In this document: piece by piece, positions 1-5,981 of the stretch
Position numbering within the stretch: the stretch's first letter is position 1
Layout: each line of letters opens with the position of its first letter
DNA from: JALXDT01 sp964634755
Lineage (GTDB): Bacteria; Acidobacteriota; Aminicenantia; JAMOAD01
Assembly: GCA_964634755.1 (NCBI GenBank)
Contig: CAZWJH010000030.1
Location: forward strand, 1 to 25,291
Direction: 5' to 3'
Length of the DNA stretch: 25,291 nucleotides
Notes under the pieces: generated by a model
What the model was told of the DNA's origin: nothing
Databases searched by the model: none
Seen by the model: only the letters and a program-made list of their open reading frames with translations
Position numbers and translations under genes: made by a program

Positions 1-33
1 ATAAATATTGTATAACATATTTTTTATCCCCCA

Positions 34-75
34 TCAATATTCCCACCTGCGAAGTCAATATTCCCACCTGCGAAG
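34..75. repeat. 21-bp tandem duplication
   Basis: Two exact, directly adjacent copies of a 21-nt unit (34-54 and 55-75) that contains TTCCCACCTGCGAAG. The second copy runs into TGGGA, so TCCCAC (62-67) and GTGGGA (75-80) can also pair as a short hairpin. There is no spacer between the copies and no third copy, so this is a simple tandem duplication, not a CRISPR array. Confidence 0.85.
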
Positions 76-172
76 TGGGACAATTTTGTGGAAAAATTTT
101 TTACACCGGTGAGCTAAAATGTTTCATACTTTTCTATTGTTTTGTCTTTTTACATATACTTTGAAAATGAAT

Positions 173-204
173 GCGGGATCTCCGCTCCCTACGCTCGCTC
201 CGAC
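173..204. repeat. GC-rich intergenic patch, possible dispersed repeat
   Basis: A stretch of about 32 nt is much richer in G+C than the surrounding AT-rich DNA. It holds repeated GCTCC/GCTCG words and is followed by near-duplicate TTAATTTTT blocks (about 207-237). It encodes nothing recognisable. Composition and position suggest a fragment of a dispersed intergenic repeat, but no second full copy is present in the window. Confidence 0.3.
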
Positions 205-271
205 ATTTTTAATTTTTCATTCCTTAATTTTTAATTTCCCTGTCACCCTTAAACATATTAGTTTCGTTATA

Positions 272-277
272 TATAAT
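272..277 (+). promoter_or_regulatory. -10 element of the sigma-factor operon (possible leaderless start)
   Basis: A perfect TATAAT lies at 272-277, only 7 nt before the ATG at 285. Transcription would be expected to begin about at the ATG. No Shine-Dalgarno sequence precedes that ATG. No good -35 hexamer is visible about 17 nt upstream. Confidence 0.45.
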
Positions 278-284
278 ATAAAAA

Positions 285-833
285 ATGATTAAAGAAAGAG
301 GATTAATTGAACTTTTAAAGGAGAAGAGAATTGAAGCACTTAAAACTCTTTATGAGGAGAATTATAAAATGATATTTTCAATCGCATATAAATATACTAA
401 TAACAAAGAAGACGCAGAGGAAATTTTACAGGAAACATTTGTAAGAGCTTTTAAAAATATAGAAAAATTCACTCCTGAAAATGAAAGCTCCTTAAAAAAA
501 TGGATTCTTAAAATCTGCACAAATATCTCAATAGATTATTTGAGAAAAAGAAAATTAATGAGAATCTTTGGAATTTCAGAAGTTCAAATTAAAGAGACTC
601 AGAATATCCCAAGTTCAGAATTTGAAAAAAATGAGATAAAAGACAAAATGGATTATGCAATTTCTCTTTTATCTCCAAAACAGAAGATAGCTTTTAATTT
701 AAAGTACATAGAAGATTTTTCCCTCAAAGAGATTTCAGAAATTATGGAATGTTCTGAGAACACTGTAAAAAAACACCTTCAAAGGAGTGTTGAAAAAGTA
801 AAAAAATATTTAAAAAAGGAGAAATTATTATGA
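285..833 (+). CDS. ECF-type RNA polymerase sigma factor
   Basis: A 182-aa sigma-70 family protein of the size usual for extracytoplasmic-function (ECF) sigma factors. Region 2 is visible at about residues 20-65 (LYEENYKMIFSIAYKYTNN, then EDAEEILQETFVRAFKNI), the core-binding and -10 recognition part. Region 4 lies at about 128-178, with a helix-turn-helix (FSLKEISEIMECSENTVKKH) for -35 recognition. No sigma-1.1 or region 3 is present. The ATG at 285 is chosen because an internal ATG at 369 would cut into region 2, although 369 has a better ribosome-binding site. The stop overlaps the next ATG (ATGA, 830-833), the usual coupling of an ECF factor to its anti-sigma partner. It probably directs RNA polymerase to envelope-related genes and may autoregulate; the signal is unknown. 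Confidence 0.93.
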   Translation: MIKERGLIELLKEKRIEALKTLYEENYKMIFSIAYKYTNNKEDAEEILQETFVRAFKNIEKFTPENESSLKKWILKICTNISIDYLRKRKLMRIFGISEVQIKETQNIPSSEFEKNEIKDKMDYAISLLSPKQKIAFNLKYIEDFSLKEISEIMECSENTVKKHLQRSVEKVKKYLKKEKLL

Positions 834-1189
834 AGGATGATTTTTTAAAAATTATAAAAGAATACAAAGAAATGAAAAATTCTGATATTCCGGAAATAGA
901 TGCAAAAAAAGTCTTTGAAAAAATAGAGAGAAGAATTAAAAAAACACCTCAAAGTTATATTAGTTTTAAGAGAAAACTTGCTTTGGGAGGGTTTATGGCA
1001 ATATTGATAGGAGCTATCTTTCTCTTTCTTTCACTTTTTGTTTTTAAAACAGAAAAAAAAGAGGAGCTAACGCTAAGTGAACTTAAAACGGAAATTGTTA
1101 TTCCCGATAAAAACATAAAAATAATGTGGGTTCAAAAGAGAGGATTCAAATTAAAAAATTATAAAACAAGAGGAGGTAAAAATGAGTAA
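830..1189 (+). CDS. Putative single-pass anti-sigma factor
   Basis: A 119-aa protein with a charged cytoplasmic N-terminus (about 1-48), one strong transmembrane helix at about 50-72 (LALGGFMAILIGAIFLFLSL), and a short exported tail of about 45 residues. Its start overlaps the sigma-factor stop by 4 nt, so the two are very likely translationally coupled. Topology, size and position match membrane anti-sigma factors that hold an ECF sigma factor at the membrane. I see no zinc-binding HxxxCxxC motif, so it is not a typical ZAS-type protein. The assignment therefore rests on context and topology, not on clear homology. It overlaps the following gene by 8 nt. Confidence 0.7.
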   Translation: MKDDFLKIIKEYKEMKNSDIPEIDAKKVFEKIERRIKKTPQSYISFKRKLALGGFMAILIGAIFLFLSLFVFKTEKKEELTLSELKTEIVIPDKNIKIMWVQKRGFKLKNYKTRGGKNE

Positions 1190-1895
1190 AAAAATCATAA
1201 TTATTTTAATTTTACTGTTTCTTATACTACCAATCACACTTTTTTCATCAACCGGAAAAACATCAAATTCAAGCAACACAATAACAAAAACCTACAAACT
1301 CAAGTATATTTCCCCAAGAGAAGTTTTTCTAATTTTAAAACCCTATGCATTCAGATTCTCTTACACCCACTCTTCGCCCTATATAACTGTGGTTATTTCA
1401 AAAAATAATGTTAAAAAATTTGAAGAAGAATTGAGAAAACTGGACAAACCGAAAAAGAATATACTTTTCAAAGTTTATACCATAATCGCTTCAAAGCAGA
1501 AAATCGGAGAAAGGATAAAGGATCCCGAGCTTTCACCAATAGTAAAAGAGATAAAATCACTCTTTTCTTTTAAATCCTACAAATTGGACGGTATATCATC
1601 AATTATTGTAAAAGAGAGAAGTGATTATTCGAAAATAAAATTAACATCTTCTTATAACCTTCGCCTAACTATTGACAGAGTAAAAATAGAGGAAGGAGAA
1701 AACGGGAAGATAATAGATTTCCGTTTTTTCTTGAAAAGCAAGAAAAGAGAAAGATATGGCAACAAGGATCCTTATGAAACCTTAATTTCATCACAAACCT
1801 CAGTAAAAAACAATACTTTTTTTGTAGCAGGAGTTTCATCTCTTGGAAATAACGGATGTTCAATAATCTTAGTTTTTAAAGTCAGAATATTGTAA
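1182..1895 (+). CDS. Secreted protein with secretin N-domain-like segment
   Basis: A 237-aa exported protein. A signal peptide covers about residues 1-22, followed by a Ser/Thr/Asn-rich stretch. Residues about 36-100 read like one secretin N-domain repeat: YKLKYISPREVFLILKPY, then a beta strand, then FEEELRKLDKPKKNILFKV. The 'LD-P' turn followed by a strand is typical of GspD/PilQ-type periplasmic domains. The rest is beta-rich and has no recognisable secretin pore, so this is not a complete secretin. A good ribosome-binding site (GAGGAGGT) lies inside the end of the anti-sigma gene. It could be a periplasmic sensor or an assembly partner tied to the sigma system; that role is inferred from position only. 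Confidence 0.65.
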   Translation: MSKKIIIILILLFLILPITLFSSTGKTSNSSNTITKTYKLKYISPREVFLILKPYAFRFSYTHSSPYITVVISKNNVKKFEEELRKLDKPKKNILFKVYTIIASKQKIGERIKDPELSPIVKEIKSLFSFKSYKLDGISSIIVKERSDYSKIKLTSSYNLRLTIDRVKIEEGENGKIIDFRFFLKSKKRERYGNKDPYETLISSQTSVKNNTFFVAGVSSLGNNGCSIILVFKVRIL

Positions 1896-1932
1896 AATAG
1901 TGGAGATTTTATAAAGAGAGGTAAGGTTAATT

Positions 1933-3192
1933 ATGAGAAAAATACTCCTACTCTTAATCTTAATACTATTCACCTTAAGCTCTTTCGCAACGACCCCAAA
2001 CAATGAAGCACAATCATCCTTTTTAAAAATAAAAAAGGATGCTCCGAAAATCTTTATTGACTGTTTTTCCTGTGATATGGACTATATAAGAGAAAATATC
2101 ACATTTGTAAATTATGTGATAGAGCCCAAAAAAGCGGATGTCTATATCCTAATTACACGATTGAGAACAGGAAGCGGAGGAAGAAAATATACACTTGAGT
2201 TTAAAGGACAAAACAGATTTAAGGGGATTGATGACAAACTATTCGTAATTACAAATCAAAGTGATACTGAGGATAAGAGAAGGGAGAAAATAGTCAAGGG
2301 CCTTAAAGCCGGCCTTTTTCAATACGCAAAAAAGACAAAAATAGCAGAATATCTTGATATTATGTTTACAGAAATAAAGGGAACAAAACAGATAAAGGAC
2401 AAATGGAATAATTGGGTTTTCAACATTGGTTTCGGCCTTTCAAAGGGAGGGGAAAAATCCTATAGTTATGAATCTTTAAATTATTCCGCTGATGCAAAAA
2501 GAGTAACAGAAGCAAGCAGAATAGAGTTAAGATTTTTCAATAGGAAAAGCACATCTATTTTCAAAATGGAAGAGAACGATCTTAAAAGCGAAAGAAAGCA
2601 GTGGCTTTTCAGAGGGGCTTATATAGGTGCAATAAACGAGCATTTCTCCTTTGGTAGTAAAGTAAGAGCTGATTCTTCCTCTTATTACAACAGAAAAATT
2701 AGATACCAATTTTACCCTGCTATAGAATACAATATATTCCCCTACTCCGAAGCAACCTCAAAAATATTCAGAATTAACTATGGTATGGGTGTTGAAAAAG
2801 TGGAGTATTATGAAACCACAATATACAATAAAGACAAAGAGACATTGTGGTTTCACTCACTTGAGAGTGAGTTCGGAATTATTCAGAGATGGGGTGATGC
2901 AAACATCGGAGTGGATTTTCAGCAATATCTTCATGATACCCAAAAGTACAGTCTTGAGTTTTCAGGGAATCTATCATGGAGAATATCAAAAGGTATCTCC
3001 TTCTTCGCTTACTCTTCTTACTCTCTGATACACAATCAGCTATACCTCTCCAAGGGAGGCCTTACACAAGAAGAGATTTTATTAAGAACTTCAGCTCTTG
3101 AGACAAACTATGACTATAGTGTTTCACTCGGAATCCGAGTAACATTCGGTTCAATTTACAATAATGTGGTAAATCCTCGTTTCGGTTATTAA
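1933..3192 (+). CDS. Outer-membrane beta-barrel protein with N-terminal periplasmic domain
   Basis: A 419-aa protein with a signal peptide (about 1-19). A conserved-looking domain lies at about 38-145, with the cues FIDCFSCDMDYIRENITFVN, ADVYILITRLRTGSGGRKYT and LKAGLFQYAKKT. About 270 residues of alternating amphipathic beta-strands follow, ending near FGSIYNNVVNPRFGY with an aromatic C-terminal residue, as expected for a barrel inserted by the BAM machinery. From memory, this combination matches an uncharacterised outer-membrane family found in Bacteroidota, Gemmatimonadota and related groups; its function is not known. The gene starts 37 nt after the preceding gene and is preceded by AGAGAGGTAAGG, so it probably belongs to the sigma/anti-sigma operon and may be its output or its sensed component. 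Confidence 0.75.
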   Translation: MRKILLLLILILFTLSSFATTPNNEAQSSFLKIKKDAPKIFIDCFSCDMDYIRENITFVNYVIEPKKADVYILITRLRTGSGGRKYTLEFKGQNRFKGIDDKLFVITNQSDTEDKRREKIVKGLKAGLFQYAKKTKIAEYLDIMFTEIKGTKQIKDKWNNWVFNIGFGLSKGGEKSYSYESLNYSADAKRVTEASRIELRFFNRKSTSIFKMEENDLKSERKQWLFRGAYIGAINEHFSFGSKVRADSSSYYNRKIRYQFYPAIEYNIFPYSEATSKIFRINYGMGVEKVEYYETTIYNKDKETLWFHSLESEFGIIQRWGDANIGVDFQQYLHDTQKYSLEFSGNLSWRISKGISFFAYSSYSLIHNQLYLSKGGLTQEEILLRTSALETNYDYSVSLGIRVTFGSIYNNVVNPRFGY

Positions 3193-3221
3193 ACTTTCTT
3201 TCTAAAACACACAATATAAGA

Positions 3222-3250
3222 TTAACAAACCTATCTAATTCTCGTATAAT
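3222..3250 (+). promoter_or_regulatory. Sigma-70-type promoter for the 878-aa propeller gene
   Basis: TTAACA (3222-3227) and a perfect TATAAT (3245-3250) are separated by exactly 17 nt. The expected start would be about 3257, giving a short leader with the ribosome-binding site GGAGGAGG just before the ATG at 3277. This suggests the propeller gene is transcribed independently of the upstream operon. Confidence 0.6.
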
Positions 3251-3276
3251 TAATATTAAGTCTCGGAGGAGGTATT

Positions 3277-5913
3277 ATGCTTCATAAAAAACAATTAAGA
3301 TTTTTTATCTTAACTTTAGCAATCATCTTTATTTTTAGCTCATTTTCTTTTTCAAAAACTTCAAAAATTGTTAAAAACACACCACCCGAGCTCAGACTCA
3401 AGTGGTATAACAATTATGTTTCAATGAGAGAACGCTCAATCTTCAAAAATATGAAATGGCAGTTTTTGGGCCCCACCAATATCAGCGGAAGGATGACAGA
3501 TGTGGCTGTTGTCACACCAAAAGGCAAGTACTATACAATATATGTTGCAACAGCATCGGGAGGAGTCTGGAAATCCGAAGATGAAGGAGTAAGCTGGAAG
3601 CCTGTATTTGAGCATGGAATCTCGACCTCAATAGGAAATATTGAAATAGCTCCTTCCAACCCAAATATAATATGGATTGGAACAGGAGAAGCAAATATTT
3701 TTAGAAGTTCTCAGGCAGGTGGAGGAGTTTACAAATCCGTTGACGGAGGAAAGACTTGGAAACATATGGGTCTTACAGATACAAACACAATTTCAAGAAT
3801 AATAATCCATCCGAAAAATCCTGACATAGTTTATATAGCTGCAAGCGGGCACGAATGGACAAGAAACAAAGAAAGAGGAGTTTATAAAACAACTGATGGT
3901 GGCAAAACATGGAAAAAGATTCTCTATGTAAATGATATGACTGGGGCAATAGACCTTCTGATGGATCCTAAAAACCCTGATACTCTCTATGCTGCATTTT
4001 GGCAGAGAATAAGGAAAAAGTGGAATGATCCGAGAAATGAGGATAATTATAAATACAGCGGCATATACAAAACAACCGATGGAGGCAAAACTTGGAAGCC
4101 GATAAACAATGGACTTCCCCCGGCAAAGTACAGAGGAAGGATTGGTATTGACCTTTGCAAAGCAAAACCCAATGTACTTTATGCATTCATAGATAATTAC
4201 AAGCTCCACAGAAAGTGGAGAAAAGAGGAGATAGATGAATACGGCAAACCCGGAAAAGGGATGATCAGGGGAGCCACAATTTACCGAAGTGATGATTATG
4301 GAGAGCACTGGAGAGAGGTAAGCCCTAACAATAAATATATGAGAAGGCTTGCTAACACATATGGATGGGTATTCGGACAAATCAGAGTTGACCCCGTAAA
4401 TGAAAACAAAATTTATGTTATGGGACTTGCCTTGAATGTTTCAGAGGACGGAGGAAAAACTTTCAGACCTCTAAGAGGTATGCACGGAGACCATCACGGT
4501 CTCTGGATTGACCCGGAGAACCCGAATTATCTGGTTAATGTAAATGATGGTGGTCTTGCAATTTCCTATGATGGGGGAAAACACTGGAGAACATTTGCTG
4601 ATAAAATCCCTGTTGCACAATTTTTCAATGTCTCCTATGATATGGACAAACCCTTTCATGTTTATGGTTCAATTCAGGACCACGGAAGTTTCAGGGCAGT
4701 TGTTGATTTGAGCCATGGAAGAAATCACATCCCGGCTGTAAAGTGGGAAAATGCCCCCGGAGGAGAAGGGTCAACCCATGCAATTGATTTTGAGGATAGC
4801 AACATCGTTTACTCTTCAACATTCTACGGGCACATAACAAGAACAGATATAAAAAGTAGAAAAGTGGCAAGAATTTATCCGAAAATTAAACCCGGAGAAA
4901 AACCTCTCAGAGGACAGTGGCTTGCTCCTATAATAGTATCCCCCCACAATCCCAAGATTGTCTATCTCGGGCTAAACTTTCTTTTCAGATCAATGTATAT
5001 GGGAAACAATTGGGAGAAAATAAGCCCTGATCTCTCTTACAATAATCCCAGTAAAATCGGAGATATTCAATATCAAACTATTTTCACTATTTCGGAATCT
5101 CCCTTTAAATTCGGAGTAATCTATGCGGGAACCGATGACGGAAGATTGTGGCTTACAAAAGACAGTGGAATACACTGGAAAGAGATAACAAAGGGACTTG
5201 CATACAAAAAGTGGATTTCAAGGGTTGTGGCTTCAAAGTATGATCCGGCAACCGTTTATGTAACTCAAAACGGCAAAAGGGATGATGATTTTAAACCCTA
5301 TGTTTACAAATCAACAAATTATGGCAGAACATGGACAAACATAACATCAAACTTACCAATAGGTCCGGTTAATGTAATAAGAGAGGATCCTGTTAAAAAA
5401 GGAGTGCTCTATGTGGGAACCGATTACGGAGTATTCGTCTCCTTAGATGATGGAAAATCATGGCAGGCTATTTCAGGAAATCTTCCTACAACCTATGTGC
5501 ATGATTTAATCATCCATCCGAGAGATAATATAATGGTAATTGCAACTCACGGAAGGGGGATGTGGGCACTTGATGTGAGCTATATTCAAAAACTTGACCT
5601 TACAAAGGATGCTCAGATATTTGACATTGAAAGCGCAAAACTTCCGAGAAGATACTGGGGAGAATACTGGTTTGGCGGAAGGCCGGCGGATATCTGCTTT
5701 TATCTTAAAAATGCAGCGGATTTGAATATAAAAATAAAGAATGATAAAGGGAAAATACTGAAAGATATAAAGTTCAAAGGCGAAAAAGGACTAAACTTTC
5801 TCACACTCGGAGCAAAACTTTTAAGAGAAGTTAAGGTCAAACCGGGAACATACTTTATCTCCTTCACATACAATGGAAAGGAGTATAAAAAGAGTTTTAA
5901 GGTGAAAAGGTAG
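3277..5913 (+). CDS. Secreted Asp-box (VPS10/sortilin-like) beta-propeller protein
   Basis: An 878-aa exported protein with a signal peptide (about 1-27). It has about ten Asp-box turns (S/T-x-D-x-G-x-T-W type), for example SEDEGVSW near residue 100, SVDGGKTW near 154, TTDGGKTW twice, SDDYGEHW, SEDGGKTF, SYDGGKHW, TKDSGIHW, STNYGRTW and SLDDGKSW. These mark blades of one or two beta-propellers as in VPS10/sortilin and BNR-repeat proteins. After the last blade (HGRGMWALDVS) comes a C-terminal beta-sandwich of about 100 residues. Such proteins are often called glycosyl hydrolases, but Asp-boxes alone do not show catalysis; ligand or peptide binding is equally possible. A strong ribosome-binding site (GGAGGAGG) precedes the ATG. 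The gene ends in TAG with an in-frame TAA two codons later. A paralogue lies convergently downstream. Confidence 0.88.
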   Translation: MLHKKQLRFFILTLAIIFIFSSFSFSKTSKIVKNTPPELRLKWYNNYVSMRERSIFKNMKWQFLGPTNISGRMTDVAVVTPKGKYYTIYVATASGGVWKSEDEGVSWKPVFEHGISTSIGNIEIAPSNPNIIWIGTGEANIFRSSQAGGGVYKSVDGGKTWKHMGLTDTNTISRIIIHPKNPDIVYIAASGHEWTRNKERGVYKTTDGGKTWKKILYVNDMTGAIDLLMDPKNPDTLYAAFWQRIRKKWNDPRNEDNYKYSGIYKTTDGGKTWKPINNGLPPAKYRGRIGIDLCKAKPNVLYAFIDNYKLHRKWRKEEIDEYGKPGKGMIRGATIYRSDDYGEHWREVSPNNKYMRRLANTYGWVFGQIRVDPVNENKIYVMGLALNVSEDGGKTFRPLRGMHGDHHGLWIDPENPNYLVNVNDGGLAISYDGGKHWRTFADKIPVAQFFNVSYDMDKPFHVYGSIQDHGSFRAVVDLSHGRNHIPAVKWENAPGGEGSTHAIDFEDSNIVYSSTFYGHITRTDIKSRKVARIYPKIKPGEKPLRGQWLAPIIVSPHNPKIVYLGLNFLFRSMYMGNNWEKISPDLSYNNPSKIGDIQYQTIFTISESPFKFGVIYAGTDDGRLWLTKDSGIHWKEITKGLAYKKWISRVVASKYDPATVYVTQNGKRDDDFKPYVYKSTNYGRTWTNITSNLPIGPVNVIREDPVKKGVLYVGTDYGVFVSLDDGKSWQAISGNLPTTYVHDLIIHPRDNIMVIATHGRGMWALDVSYIQKLDLTKDAQIFDIESAKLPRRYWGEYWFGGRPADICFYLKNAADLNIKIKNDKGKILKDIKFKGEKGLNFLTLGAKLLREVKVKPGTYFISFTYNGKEYKKSFKVKR

Positions 5914-5925
5914 ATATAAAAAGAT

Positions 5926-5959
5926 AGAGCCGTAGTTCACTTGGGCGAACTACGGCTCT
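5926..5959. terminator. Bidirectional intrinsic terminator
   Basis: A perfect 13-bp inverted repeat, AGAGCCGTAGTTC (5926-5938) and GAACTACGGCTCT (5947-5959), with an 8-nt loop. It sits between two convergent genes that stop at 5913 and 5982. The minus-strand transcript has the better U-rich tail (CTTTTTAT); the plus strand has only TTTATA. Confidence 0.85.
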
Positions 5960-5981
5960 TTATAGCTCTAAACATTAATAT

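Noticed and set aside
34..80. CRISPR-like direct repeat
   Set aside because: Only two copies, directly adjacent without a spacer, and no cas genes nearby.
369..833. Start of the sigma factor at the ATG at 369, which has GAGGAG upstream
   Set aside because: It would remove part of region 2, which begins before this codon; the 285 start keeps the full family length.
1182..1895. Calling the 237-aa protein a secretin
   Set aside because: It has at most one N-domain-like segment and no C-terminal secretin pore; its length is less than half that of a secretin.
3793..4380. 195-codon antisense open frame inside the first propeller gene
   Set aside because: It mirrors the Asp-box repeats of the plus-strand gene, has no ribosome-binding site and resembles no protein; a similar shadow (7680-8183) lies antisense to the paralogous propeller.
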